DNA of 64,000 nt, taken from contig RDEW01000015.1 of NCBI GenBank assembly GCA_011109175.1, positions 142,310 through 206,309 on the forward strand. Direction: 5' to 3'. This stretch comes from Dicyema japonicum. Its lineage: Eukaryota > Dicyemida > Rhombozoa > Dicyemidae. The notes under the pieces were generated by a model. It was not told where the DNA came from. It ran no database searches and worked only from the letters and a program-made list of their open reading frames with translations. The position numbers were made by a program, and so were the translations under genes. Below, one piece after another: positions 11,108-23,640 of the stretch (the stretch's first letter is position 1; each line of letters starts with the position of its first letter).

Positions 11108-11699
11108 TACTTAAAAATCAAAAGTTTAAAAGATATTTTAACTACGTCAACAAATAGCGGTTAATAAGAAACGCAATCAGTTATTTACGAAGTTAAGAGA
11201 CCACACCCCTCACAGCGTGGTTGTTTATTCTCTGGACCGGAGGGGCATGAATTAAAATTCAAATTTTGTGGTGAATCTACCTCTTGTGATCAGAAGATGA
11301 TTCCGATTTTTATTATAATAAAATATTCAATTTGAACAATATGCAAAGGATAACATTTTTAATTGTGACGAAACTGATTCTAAAAAATATTTGCAACACA
11401 CACGGAATATGCATCGAATTAACGGCCAAAAGGTCTTTCCATGAAAAGTCAAATTCGTCTATGGTACACTATTGAAGGTTAAATTAAGGACTGTTTAATA
11501 TGCAAGCGTAAACACCAAGTCATCAAATAAGGAAAATTATTGATTTTAAGGATAGCCTCTGTCACCTCTATAATTAATGATCATTTGTCTCTGACAATCT
11601 CCTGATCTTGTGAATAAAATCTTTGGTGTCTTCATTAATTGAATGAAACAATTATAATTTGTTAAATCACCTATTTTTTATTAACCCAAAAACACCAAT
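11108..11699. other. AT-rich intergenic stretch
   Basis: No gene, repeat or RNA recognised between the short open frame and the 3' end of the LINE on its right. Confidence 0.4.
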
Positions 11700-14310
11700 A
11701 GTTAATCTCCTGAAATTAATCAGGTGATCCCGACAATCCTGATGAGCTTTCTCAGCTTCTCACGATGTTCGACTTTTGACCCAACACAGTCAAGGTACGG
11801 GCGGGGGACAGTGTTCGTAAGAAGACCAACTGAGGTGATGTGCTTCTGGAAACTGGTTGACACAGGACGGTCTGTCAACGACAAGTCCTGCTGGAGGGTT
11901 AATGTTATGAAACTTTTGCCGTTTTGCTTGATAAAGTGGTCAAAGGGACTGGGTAAAATATTGTTCAACTTTGCAATGTGCATTATGGTAGTCGCGACAT
12001 AGGGTGTTGTCAACTTTAAGACGGTTGGTCCACGAGAGATTAATTCCCCAGGCTGCACAGGCATAACTGATAGTCGGCTCAATGAATTGCTTATAGAGAA
12101 TACAGAGAGCAGGGAATGGCTTTTTTATTCCACCAAGTTCCAATGGTCTTCTAAATATGGGCAGAAAAACACATGTGAGTATCAAAGTGACCCCAAGAAT
12201 TTTAGGGTTCTTAGTAAAAGGGATTTTTCCGTTGTCCAAAAATAGATCCACGGTACGTACATCTTCCGAGCCTTTTGTCCGAGGTAAATAGAGTGGTAAA
12301 GGATTTTCCGGGAGATATGTTCATCAGGTTTTGGTGTAGCCAAGTTTGAATTTGTAACAAGAGTTCTTGTACTTTTTTCAGCATAGGCGAGAATTATCGA
12401 GTCTTCCATAACTGGGTTAGGAATGTCTGAAAGGTTTAAGTTGAATAGGGCAGGAGACAGGGGGAGCCTTGCGGAACTCAATTTGGAAGTATACTTGAAA
12501 CTGATGCAAATTCCATCCAAGCATACACGCCCTCTCCTTCCGCTGAGGAAATTTGAAAGCCATAATTTTATGTTAGAGTTGATGGATATTCTAAATATTT
12601 TTTGAGTAAGGATTTTTCTGGATAAAGAATCGAAGGCCTTTTGTAGGTCAAGAGAGCATAAAACAGATTTTATACGTGGTTTTGCAGAAAAGCCTTCAAT
12701 AATGAACAGGTTCAATGAGGTACGGTGTGTTGATGTAGACCGGTTTCTCCTGAAACCATGTTGGAGATGTGTAAGAGGAAAGGAAGAGTAAATGATGCGT
12801 AGAATGAGTGTTTTTCAGGAGCTTCGAAGATGAGAATAGTAGTGCAATGGGTCTGTACGAAGAAGGATCAATCAATGTGATAAGCAGTATAATGAGGAAG
12901 ACCTTTTTAGTTTCGTGGTCGTAAAGGAAGGGCTGGTTCTCAGGAATTTTTTGTGGTTGATTCCGACAAAAAAATTCATAAGGTTGTTTAGTTCTTGGAC
13001 ATTTGGCTGGCCTGTGTTATTAGGTTTCGTATATGGTCCGAGCTTTTTAATGGTCTTCCACATGTATTGGCTAAATTTATGCTTGCAAAGACCATTCATT
13101 CCTTTGAGATGACTTCAACCTCTGTACGACTGCGTCGTTGAGGCTCTTGATTTGGCTTCTCCTCCCGGGGAAAGGTGGAAAATTTCTTTTAAGCTGATTC
13201 CTTTCTTTGATGAGGGCTCTAGTTTCTCGATCTAGTTTATCTTTGTACCGCCTGAAGGAACATCTTGGAAGAAATAGTTTTCTTCCCAGTAAGATCACGA
13301 CATTTTACAGCTCCATCAATAGATTTGAATAAATTGGTGAAGTTTTGTAGCATTATGTCTGTGAAAGTTGTATAATCTCTCCAGTTTGCGTTCTTATAGT
13401 TGAAGAATGACGTATTTTCTTCATCGGAGGAAAGGCTTTCTTGATTCCGATGATGATTGGGTTGTGATCGGAGTTGAGGTCATAGTGGATAGACCATGAA
13501 ATGGTTTAAGTTAGGTTAATAGTGCAAAATGTAAAGTCCGGAGAAATATAACATTCGTTATCTTTGTAAGGCGTACTCGTGTGGGTCTTCAGATTGTTGA
13601 GGATCCACATTGGCGAGAGTTGTTCAAATAGGGACCACCCTCTATAGTCAGCCCGTTGTGATTTTAGCCAAGTTGGGTGTTTGGCATTTAAATCTCCACA
13701 AATAATCAGATTCCTTAGGTTGTTTAACTTCGAGAGGTCTGGATTATGTCCCTTCGGGCAGGAAGAAGGGTGTGAAACATAAATATTAGCAATGTTGACT
13801 TTTCCAATGACAGTGGGAATCGAGATGCCTGTTATTTCTGTAGCATCATCTTGGGTAAAAGACTTGAGGTCATCTGTGATGTCAGTATACAGTAACCCAT
13901 TCTTAATAATGAACATGAGGCCTCCGCCTTTCCGGTTCAACCGGTCCAAACGGATACAGTTGTATCCAGGGAAGGAGTAGTTGATGTAGGCGTCAATCTG
14001 GTCTCTTGAATTGCTGCCACATCCACATTTTGTTTATTTAGATAAAGCGCGTAGTTCGAGAATTTTTCCTTTGATTCCATTGATGTTAAGCTGTAGAATC
14101 GTTAATTGCGGGCCTGGATTTTGCTCAACGTCGCCTGCAAGTATTAAGGTTAGGTCTTTTGTCCAAAAGAGGCTGAGGCAGCAGGGTTGTCGTCTGAAGA
14201 TGACTCCAGATGGGGGAAAATGCAGGTCCTTTTTTGTGTATAGAAGAACTCGGCGCCACCATAAAAGGTGGACGACATGACGATTAACATTAAAGTTAAC
14301 TCTAATCAAA
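11700..14310 (-). mobile_element. LINE family A with intact 2A-like motif
   Basis: Almost full-length non-LTR retrotransposon read right to left. The N-terminal frame (14309-14034) has LTLILAGDVEQNPGP at about residues 53-67, a canonical 2A-like motif (DVExNPGP), then LTILQLNINGIKGKI, the usual start of an AP-endonuclease. Next comes the endonuclease (13949-13506; GDLNAKHPTWLKS), then RT pieces: FDSLSRKILTQKIF, LSNFLSGRRGRVCLDG and a degraded catalytic box (LAYAEKS where YADD is expected). The C-terminus ends in RIVGIT at 11720, the same ending as the copies at 23.0 and 55.6 kb. Frameshifts separate the pieces, so the copy is dead as written. The architecture resembles CR1/Jockey-group elements. 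Confidence 0.85.
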
Positions 14311-14380
14311 TGTTAGATAGTGTGAAATGTCAAAAGTATAAAATAATAAATTTAATATTTAAAAATAATAAAATATTTTA

Positions 14381-15653
14381 ATGAAAAGTGTGGCATGTGC
14401 TGTCTCAGGAGGAGTAGACAGTGCAGTATCTGCTTATTTACTTAAACAGAAAGGTTATAAGTGATAACTATTAAGGATATTCTGTGACTGGTGTTTTTAT
14501 TAAATGTTGGGATACAACAGAAGAGATTGGTCATTGTATAGCCGACAAGGAATTAGAATCTGCTCAATTTGTATGTGATAGGTTAAGAATCCCTTTAATT
14601 AAAATTGATTTTATTAAAGAATATTGGAATGATGTGTTTATGTAATTTTATAAATTAAATTAAGTTCATTTTTGGATGATTATTCTAATGGAATTGTACC
14701 AAATCCAGATATTCTCTGCAATCAACATGTTAAATTCTCACATTTAATGAATACTGCTCTTAATCGTCTTCAGTGTGATTATTTAGCAACTGGTCATTAT
14801 GCTTCCCTACTCTGTTCTCATTCGTCATTCCGTCTTTACCAACCAATGGATATTATTAAAGATCAGACTTATTTCTTAGCATGTGTACCTCAAACTGCTT
14901 TCAAGACAACGCTATTCCCCATTTCTGGATTGGTAAAGTCAGATGTGAGACAAATAGCCCGTCAGATTGGGTTAGAACAGGTAGTTGATAGAAGGGAGGT
15001 AATATTCATAAACAATTAGACTTCTGGTATATGCTTCATTGGGAGAAGGAATTTTGAGAAATTTATAAGTGACTATATTAGTTCTGTCTCTAATGGAAAA
15101 TTTATTGACATTGAGACTGGAAAGATTGTTGGTGATCACATGGGTGTTCATTTTTGGAATCCTGGGAAAAATGTGAGAATTGGTGGACAAGCGCATCCAT
15201 ATTATGCTGTAGAATGTCTACCTGAGGAACAAATTGTTTATGTTGTTTGTGCTTATTATTCATAATTAGGCATCTAATACTAATCATCCAGCACTCTTTA
15301 GAAAGGCTGCACTGACTGAGGAACCATTTTGGATTTCTGGATTTAGTCCTCTCCCCGATTATGAGTGGCTTTCATGCTACATTCGCTTTCAACACGGACG
15401 GCCAATGATAAAAGGGAAGATTCGCACATGTTATAAAAATTGTCTTAATGTCTGTTTTGATCGTCCCGTGAGGGGGCTCTGTTTGGGTCAATTTTTGGTT
15501 TTTTATTCTCTCAACACTATTGAAATTGATTCAAACTACAGACATGAATGTTTTGGTGGAGCTAGAATGAATGCTCTTGGTCCTTCCCTTTATGATTTTG
15601 GAGAACGTAAATATCAGAAACTTGATAAACTCAGTCTTGAATCACTTTCTTAA
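14381..15653 (+). CDS. TRMU: Mitochondrial tRNA-specific 2-thiouridylase
   Basis: Five exons (14381-14453, 14476-14641, 14665-14998, 15020-15244, 15270-15653) with GT-AG introns of 22, 23, 21 and 25 nt give 393 residues in one frame. TRMU/MTU1 (bacterial MnmA) puts sulfur on position 2 of the wobble uridine of mitochondrial tRNA-Lys, -Glu and -Gln. Visible are the PP-loop ATP site [15 protein letters not shown] at residues 7-21, [10 protein letters not shown], the PNPDILCN motif with the catalytic Cys, [17 protein letters not shown] and the second active Cys in [12 protein letters not shown]. The C-terminal beta-barrel part reads [20 protein letters not shown] and ECFGGARM. The start is the first ATG and lies just before the PP-loop, so no long transit peptide is visible. 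The gene is complete, with no frameshift. LINEs flank it on both sides. Confidence 0.95.
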
Positions 15654-15879
15654 TTTAAAATATAACTTAAACACCCTCATTTATCCTACAATAGTCACTA
15701 AGAATATGCTTATAAAAAAGTTTTCCAAAAAACTGAGGGTCAATAAAAAATTTTATGTTCTTAAAAATCAAAATTATTATTTTTGCATAGTTATTATCCC
15801 ATGTTACAACTGCTTTTAAAACTATCAGTTATTTTTAAATTCGTATTAACTATTGAGTTAATACGAATTTTCTGGAGAG
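15654..15879. other. Short spacer, no feature
   Basis: AT-rich spacer between TRMU and the 3' end of the next LINE. The overlapping frame at 15571-15819 is a shadow of the TRMU last exon. Confidence 0.5.
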
Positions 15880-18670
15880 TAAGGCTTGGACTCCACACCC
15901 TTCCTCCTTTTTAATTTTCTTAAAACGTTTCTCCCAGTTTTATGTACATGTCTTGGATCTTTGATTTTCTCCTGAAACCGTTGATCCTTCACAATATTGC
16001 TAACTGGTACTAGCAGCTTCTCTTCGTCCTCGTTTAGACAGTCTCTCGGTTTCTTTTTTAAAGAGAGCTAAATTGTGACGGACAACATGCCCAAAGAACG
16101 CCAATCTGTGTTTTACGATTCTTCCTTTTAGTGAAATGTCCGTCTCTACCCGTAGTGAGATACATCGATGTTTTGTTTATTTTGGAAGTCCAAGGGATTC
16201 TTAATAACCTCCTCTAGCACCACAGCTCAAAAGCATAAAATTTTTCATCTATCCGCCTTTTTCAGAATCCATGATTCTGCATCGTATAGAAAAACCGGGA
16301 ACACGATTGCATAACCAGTCTGCATTTGGTCCTTAAAGGAAATATCTTTGCTTCATTTTCTGGAAGATGTCTCGTCCCATGGCAATTCGCCCTCTTGATT
16401 TCCAAGCCTCCGTCACCATTCCGATTAATTAGACATCCCAGACAACATTATTGCAACTCTCTATTTTCTTATTCCCAATTTTTAGTTCCATTATTAACAG
16501 TCATAATTTTGGTCTTCTCGATATTTAGCAATAAACCAAAGACGGCGCTATCTTCTCTGAATCTTAGAATCAACTCCCTGAGGCCATCCTCTGTTTCAGC
16601 CAATAAGGTTGTATCGTCAGCATAGCGCAAATTATTGATGTTCCTGCCTCCAATTTTAATCCCGTTATTTGATACAGTATCCAATTTAGTCATGATCATT
16701 TCGGTATAAATATTGAATAGGATGGGAGATAGTAAGCATCCTTGTCCTTTACCATATTTGAACCAATCGGTATTCCATACACTGTTCTAACAGTTGTTCT
16801 TGATCCTTATAAAGAGATTTGACAAGCAATATCAGATGGGCATCGAATCCAAATTCTTTTTAAGCGGACCACAGCTTGTCATGTATAACGGAATCAAAAG
16901 CTTTCCGATAGTCAATGAAGCAAATGTATACACTCTTTTGGGATTCATGGGCTTTCTCCATAATCCACCGGACATTTGCTATATGGTCACGTGTGCCTCG
17001 TCCCTTCCTGAATCCTGCTTGGACATTCGGTAGAATCATTTCGGCATTTGGCATTAGACATGTTGTATTATCTTTAGAAGTATTTTGCTGACGTGGGGAA
17101 TTAAGGCTATTGTACGATGTTTGAACAGTCCTTCCTATCCCCCTTTTTCGGTATTGGAATAAATATAGATCTTTTCCACTCACGTGGCCAAATACCAGTT
17201 TCCCAAATTTTTTTGGACATAGAATAATGATAGCTGTCACCGGTATAGCCTTCAACAATTCGCTTGAGATGTTGTCAATCCCCGATGCCTTGTTCCCCGT
17301 TAATTGCCGTGTAGCCCACACGCATTCCTCCTCAAGGATTTTATGCCCCTCACCCAACGTTGCTTCATCAACATATATGGGTGGGCACACAGTTTCTGAA
17401 TATAGCCGTATATTCTCTCCAACGATTTCGGATGTTCTGCTGGCCTAGCAATTCTACACCATCATTGTCATTGATTTTGCCCATCATTTTCGTAAAGGCG
17501 GTTCGTAATCTTTTTAGTTGTAAATGCGCATTCCTAGTGTGACCTCTTTTACAGTCATCTTCCATTTTTTTGCAGCGTAACCTCCAGTAGTCTTGTTTAT
17601 CCTTCCTGGCTGCCTTTTTGAATTCAGAGTTAAGTTTTCTTATCTCGTCTATATTCCCAGAGACTTTAGCAGCTTTACTAGCCTCAACAATGTTTAGGGT
17701 GTTGGCAGAGAGCCACTCAGAGCACATGGCCGGCGTTTTGTATTTGACATGTTATATTGCAGCGTTCCTGATAACCAACTGCATATCATTCCATAATTCA
17801 TCAGGCATCCTTCCGTTCAAATTCAGTAATCCAATATTGTGCTTAACTTCCATTGCGTATTCTGGTGGTATGTTTGAGACATCGAATTTCTTTACTCGGG
17901 GGTATTCCGAGTGTTGCTAGAATTCCTAATTTTTGCAACAAGTAGCTGATGGTCTGTTCCACAGTCTGCCCCTGGATATGTTTTGACGGCTGTTATAGAG
18001 CTTTTCCAACGTTTGGCGCACAAAATATAATCAATCTGGTCTCTAGAGATTCCATTTGGCGACGTCCAAGTGTATAATCGTCGTTTGTGCTGTTTGAACC
18101 ATGTGTTGGTTATCTGAAATCCATTTTCCAGTGCAGAATTGGACCAGTCGATCCCCAGCATCATTTCTTTCCCCCAAACATACACCCAACTTTTGAATTG
18201 AAATCCCCCATTATGTAGATTATGTCCATTTTGGGTATTAGTTTTAGTGCCTCTTGAAATTCATAATAAAATTGGTCAATTTCGTCATCCTTGGCGATAA
18301 ATGTTGGGGCATACACTTGCATGACCGTAATATTCAATGGTCGTCCACGGACGTGGATTAGTATTATCCAATCATTAAATATTCTATGACTTTCAATAGC
18401 ACGTGCAATTTTCTTTGAAGCAATGAAGGCCACTCCGTTTCTCTTCGCATTAATGTTACCAGAATAATATATGACGAAATCATCAGAACGAAAAAAACCA
18501 CTGTCAATCCAATGAAGTTCGCTTACTCCAAGCAGGTCAATCCTTCTCATTTCTCTTTTTACGACTTCTAGTTTCCCTTCGTTTAAGCCTCTTACGTTCC
18601 ATGTTGCGAAATTCTGTTTGACGAAGACTCGAGATTTGATGTTTTGCAGTAACGTTGCTTCCAATTAGAT
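15880..18670 (-). mobile_element. LINE family G, RTE clade, endonuclease plus RT
   Basis: Minus strand. An AP-endonuclease (18664-17892) shows FATWNVRGLNEGKLEVVK, VSELHWIDSG, VMQVYAPT, IYIMGDFNSKVG and RDQIDYILCAKRW with GTDHQLLVAKI. This is the layout of RTE-clade elements. A linker (17727-17368) follows, then RT pieces: ECVWATRQLTGNKASGIDNI, VQAGFRKGRGTRDHI, CFIDYRKAFDSVIHDKLW and, near 16620, LRYADDTTLLAET with the catalytic YADD. The 3' part down to about 15.9 kb is more decayed. Several frame changes, one of them near 18175 between two endonuclease parts, break the ORF. Confidence 0.85.
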
Positions 18671-19052
18671 CGTAGGAGAGTTTGCTCATAAGATTTTCTT
18701 GGCATTTAAATATAGGTTGCCAGGTCTTTCCCCATCAACAGCTCTTATATTGGGATAAGTTTCAGAGAATGTATAAACACCACAACAACACGTTGTAACA
18801 ACACGTGAAAAAACAAGTCTACCTTTTTGAAAACCAATACAGTTATAAACTCTAATTAGAATCTTTGTTTTTACATCCACTAATTGCTTTTTTTATTTCC
18901 TCCAGAGAAAAGATTTCAGATAAAGGCCTTCTATACAAAACTATATTTATATCATTAAACTCATTGTGAATTTCACGTGGAATAATGGATTATGGATCCA
19001 CCTTTAATCAAAGCAAGTCGTCCTCGTAATGCTTCAGACACTTCTTCTATAG
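18671..19052. other. Spacer without recognised gene
   Basis: No recognisable coding sequence between the 5' end of the RTE element and the hAT element. A minus-strand frame of 64 residues at 18686-18880 has no familiar motif. Confidence 0.4.
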
Positions 19053-20341
19053 AAGTGTTTCTTAACCTTTTTTGACCGGGGACCACTTTGGTCTGTTGAA
19101 TTTTTCTGGGGACCACATGTAACAAAACAATTTAATAAAAAACTAACAAAATTAAAAATCATAATATTTAGAGTTAGTGTGATTTTTTTGGTTGAGGTGG
19201 TGACGTCTCTCTTGAAAAGTATGTCCGAAAAACACGAAAATTGCAACCTAAATGACTTCTCTCTTTTAACGTTCAATGTCAAAGGACTCTCTAGTGCATG
19301 GAAAAGAAAAGAACTTTGTGAAGACCTTTCAAAATACAAGATATTAATCGGATGTCTCCAAGAACAAAAATATCGAAGGAGTTTGAAATCTTATACAAGA
19401 GAACAGGAACTGAGCCAATATCATGTGAGATTACTGATTCAAGATGGAGGCTCTTTGGACACATACTCCCCACGATATGGGGACTCCTGCCAACATAGCA
19501 ATGGAGGAGTATTTTGTCTTAGAAGCTTCTCGTTTCCACGGCCGGCCGAGGACAACACTGCCGGTTATTCTAGATGAAGCTCTCAGGATACGCTACGGAA
19601 CATGGCAACGGATCGAAAAAGATGGGGGACGTTAATTAGATTGTTAACTTTTCATGTTGCACATGCTTTGTCATGATCTTGACATCGCGTACGTGCCTAT
19701 AATAATATTTAGAGTTAGTGTGATTTTTGATCCTGCTTTTCAGAAACTAGCTGTTCAATTTTTGGTACAATGTTGGTAAGTGCCATATCGTCTCCCACCT
19801 TAAGTCTGTTGCGAACTTTACTTTTCAGAATAACAAGACATTTCACATAAATAAGTGGTTGGAAAGGGAATTATCACTTCCAGTGCATTTTTACTTAAGA
19901 TTGGATATTCATTAACAGAAATCCAGAATTCCATAATCGAAAGCGAATTAAATGTCAACTTGCAAAACTGCGAATTTCGCAATTCAATCAACTGTTCTTG
20001 GAAATCAATTTCTTGGCCGTCGTAAATTAATTTATTGGTTTCCAAAATAAAAGGGTGTATTATCCAAGTCGCAATTGGTTCAGTAACTGGGAAATAATCT
20101 CCAATTTTATTTTCAAGATTTTCGAGATGATCAATAATCAAAGAAAACCATTTTCAGGATCATTATCACCAATCTTATTTTCTACCATCGGAAACATTGA
20201 TTCGTATTTTTCTCCTCCATAGTGACAATTTTTCTTTAAACGCAGACATTTTTTCCATAGCTTCAATGTTGGAAGCATTACTACCTTAACATAAATTAAT
20301 TGACCTAAAAATATTTCTGGGGACCACGTTAAGAAACACTG
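19053..20341 (-). mobile_element. Non-autonomous hAT element with 8-bp target duplication
   Basis: Inverted ends AAGTGTTTCTTAACC (19053) and its near-complement ending AAGAAACACTG (20341) are followed inside by a shared GGGGACCAC repeat. They are flanked by the perfect 8-bp direct repeat TTCTATAG (19045-19052 and 20342-20349), the size made by hAT transposases. Inside, a minus-strand frame (20141-19818) reads IMEFWISVNEYPILSKNALE and TTYLCEMSCYSEK, the C-terminal dimerisation region of ZBED5/hAT transposases. The rest of the transposase is missing. A LINE copy sits within it at 19188-19701. Confidence 0.85.
19188..19701 (+). mobile_element. Internally deleted LINE-B flanked by 27-bp duplication
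   Basis: The left part has the family-B 5' end (GGTTGAGGTGGTGACGT) and the start of the endonuclease (SLLTFNVKGLSSAWKRKEL, LIGCLQEQKYRR). It then jumps directly into the C-terminal tail (SRWRLFGHILP, NIAMEEYFVLEA) and the 3' UTR (TTGCACATGCTTTGTC). The whole RT is absent. The 27-bp direct repeats at 19161-19187 and 19702-19728 are identical and are a target-site duplication, so this short 514-bp form was inserted as a unit into the hAT element. Confidence 0.88.
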
Positions 20342-20779
20342 TTCTATAGTGATTAAAGCACCATCATGAGTTTAATTATTCATTCTCCTTTTTATCAGAA
20401 CAACACATTTTCGAAAGGAGTTTCAAAAGTTTGGATTATACCAGGAGAGTTTAGGGCATTCTTTTATATTTTCTTAATTTTTTCTTAACAAATTCTATCA
20501 ATCTTCTTAATGAGTTTATTTTTTTCTATCAGAAAACTTAAATCCCGAAAAACCCAGCATTGTTACTATTTGTTTTTAGCTTGCTTTTTTCACAAACTAC
20601 CACAGTCAAAACACATTTTATAGAGAATAAGAGTTCTTTTGAGATTACTTTACGATAATTCATTAAGTAATCAATATCCATATAACTAATGATTTTATTT
20701 TGTAATTTCTCAGATTACACTCCGACTTTGATTTGGAGAAAACCTCACCTTGATTTTTGGAGAACCATCAGATTTTTGA
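20342..20779. other. Spacer without recognised gene
   Basis: Starts with the right-hand hAT target duplication. The rest is AT-rich and holds no recognisable gene. Confidence 0.4.
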
Positions 20780-22560
20780 ACACTTGGTTCAAAAACCAGG
20801 ATATAGAGAAAAATCAAACAGTGAACATTTTGCAAACGTTTTGGATGCCACGCTAAAGGAAGTGGAGAATCTAAAGGATTGTGCGCAATGTTCTTGCCAA
20901 TGCGCCTGCTTAAGAGGAGGAACCAAAAGGGCAATCTAAAAATTCAGGATAACAAAGGGAATGTGATTTTTGACGCTACGGAACAAGCCGAACTTATTGC
21001 TGCTCATTTTGAAAAACTCTTTGATGTTGACGGGGAAAAGGTGGACCTAATCACTGGTAATGCAGGAAATCTTGTAGATAAAATCACGGTGGGAGAAGTT
21101 ATGAAAGCAATAGAGAGACTGAAGTGCAATCGATCGTCAAGACCGGATGGCAAAAGTGCTGAATTACTAAAGTACGACCCCAAAACCCTGGTGGAAATCG
21201 TGGCCAAAGTATTGAACGAAGTGTTTGCAACTTCTTCCGTTGGGCAAAAGAATTCTGGTGCCGATTCAAAAACCGAATAAGAAAGCGGGCCCTGTGGAAA
21301 ACCTGCGCCCAGTCATCCTACTCAATACGCTAAGAAAGGTCCTTGCTCTGGTTGTGCTGGATCGTGTGCAAGAGCCTGTGAATGAATTCCTGTCCTCGAG
21401 CCACAGTGAATTCAGGACAGGCAGATCTACCGCTGATGTGGTCTGGGGGCATAGGTGACGTTGTGTCACTTACCAAAGATTTGAGAGTGAGACTACAATT
21501 TTGGGGATCGACACGTCGAGAGCTTTCGACACAATTCGCCGAGAAAAGCTTATTTCTGCTTTGCGCGGATTCCTTAATAGGGATTTTTTACCCCAAGAAT
21601 ACTAAGGTGGAGAGTGAAGTCATTTCTACAGTGGACAATGAAAACCGGCTGTTCGCTTTCACTCTCTAAATCTGACTATCTAGAAAATGCGGGGAATCTA
21701 TGGAGAATGAGACCGTCCCCGTTTTTACCAATTCTGTTGGATCTTTGAGTACCACGAACGAGAGCCAGAACCCGGAAAACATGGATCACTTAGTTAGTAG
21801 TTAACTTTTAACTTAATAGGGATTATGTCAGAATTATACAAGTTTTATTGTCGAACAAAGAACTGACGGTACGAGTTGGGAGTACGTCGTCCAGAAAATT
21901 TTCGACGACTGTGGGTACCCCCCCTTCCCCCAGAGGGACTCTCTTTGCTGTTTGTGGTATACCTGGAGGTAGCACTGCGTGGTCTTAGAAGTTTTTATAA
22001 TGGCCAAATCACCGAAATTATATACGCTGATGATGTGGATTTCGTATCGGAAGATAAAGCAGCCTTGAGGCGGTTACTTAACGTTGCCCCTGCAGAGCTT
22101 GAGAAATGGTTTCTTTGCGCCTCTACAATACTTTCGTGAAGCCGGTCCTGTTATATAACTCTTTTTGCTGGGGGACCTCGGTCTCAGAAACCAAAATTCT
22201 TAACCCCTTACATCGAAGGCAATTACGAAAACTGTTCGGGGTACAATGGCCGACACGGATCAACAATGAGGCACTGTACCGAACGTGCTCAACGCGACCT
22301 GTGACTTGAGATGTGGTGGAGGCCCGATGGAGACTGTTTGGACATGTCCCACATCACCTGCAAATTTGGCAATGGAGGAATATAAAATTATATTTACGTA
22401 TTACGCTACCGAGGGTTCTGGATGAGGATCTCAAAGCAATCAACAGGAAGCTCGTAAGTGAGGAGGATCTGGATGCTATGAGAAGTATGGCGTGTAACAG
22501 GGAGGATGGACGAGATTAATCAGAAAAATCGCTTTAAGTGCCGCTCTTGTGGAAATATAA
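20780..22560 (+). mobile_element. LINE-B copy, 5'-truncated
   Basis: Plus-strand frames show NKGNVIFDATEQAELIAAHF, VMKAIERLKCNRSSRPDGKS, RPVILLNTLRKVLALVVLDR, EFRTGRSTADVVWGHR, RGLRSFYNGQITEIIYADDV (catalytic YADD at about 22021-22032) and LRKLFGVQWPTRINNEALYR near the C-terminus. This is the same family as the copy at 7.2-9.1 kb. Stops, frameshifts and short deletions (for example before 21876 and near 22105) break it. No endonuclease remains. Confidence 0.82.
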
Positions 22561-22939
22561 CAATTATGTTTCTACGATAGTTGCCTATAATAATCCTCCA
22601 CTTTCATATTTATTCGCTATCTTTGGATTAATAGTTCTTTTCAGGTCATATTTACATTCTTAGAATATTTAGTGATTTTAAAGAATAAAATTCCATCCAT
22701 CTCTAGGAATCCTCCGAAGTTTTTATTTTGTGGCGAGACTATTCAAGACACCCATTCACCATAAAAAATGCAGAATTATAAAAAAGAGAATAAAAATTAG
22801 TTCAAGCAGAAGGAAAATACTTTTTTGTGCGATTTTCCTGATTCCAATACACAAAAAATTATTTGTTTCTGTGGAAATTTATTTATTAACTCCAGGCTTA
22901 CAATTTTAGTAGACGGTTAATGCGGTTAATAATTATTTT

Positions 22940-23640
22940 ATTTATTAACTCTGGGATCACCGAGAAAGAAAGACAAAAGTAATGTCAACTAGTTAGGTGA
23001 TCCCAGTTCCCGCAACCAAACGTGCCATCCGAAGCCTGTGCGTCTCCATTGTTCTCACTGTCGAACGAAAATGCCTTCTTTGAGCCTTGAAGATGAAACC
23101 GATTGGGGACGGAAATTTTTTGGCCAACCGATTTTCTTTCCGTGGATCAGTGAATGGGTTAGTGGGTGCCAATATTTTTCGCAAATGTGGAGAAATCCGG
23201 AACCACATCTACGAGTTGTAGATTCCGTCAGCAGGGGAGGTATTTTTGTTCCACATTGTGGTCCCAGCATACGTATTGTATTCCTTTGCAGTAAGTTTAG
23301 TTTTTGGATAGTGACCTCTGATAACGCGAATCTTTACGGAGCAAAGGCATATTCCACAGCCGACGCGATTGTCTGGCGGTATATGATTCCGATTGCTTTA
23401 TTCATATTCGCTGGGGGCTTCTGGATAAGGGCCCGTGTGACATTCAATTTCTGTAGTCCTTTGGTGAATACTTATTTGGCATGGTAGGTAAAAAAATTAA
23501 GCAGTCGTTAGGTAGCTAATTGCGTATTTGCTTATGTGTTTTGGGTGAATTGAAGATACTTTGTCTGGGCCGCAGGCCCGTAAGTTCTTTAATCCGGCGA
23601 TAACCTCTGAGACCTGGGAATAATTATTTGAACGTAACAA
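22940..23640 (-). mobile_element. Internally deleted LINE-A
   Basis: The 3' end matches the copies at 30.7 and 55.5 kb (TCACCGAGAAAGAAAGAC on the plus strand; protein ending RLVAGTGIT). Minus-strand text for the tail region is present up to about 23484. The sequence then jumps to the part that in the 55-58 kb copy lies near 57110-57220 (TAGCTAATTGCGTATTTGC versus TAGCCAATTGCGTAGTGG). The RT core with YADD is gone. This is the second LINE in the window with an internal deletion and preserved 3' end. Confidence 0.7.

Noticed and set aside
23038..23487. 149-codon plus-strand open frame
   Set aside because: It is antisense to the C-terminal part of LINE-A; the same region is clear on the minus strand in the 55-56 kb copy.
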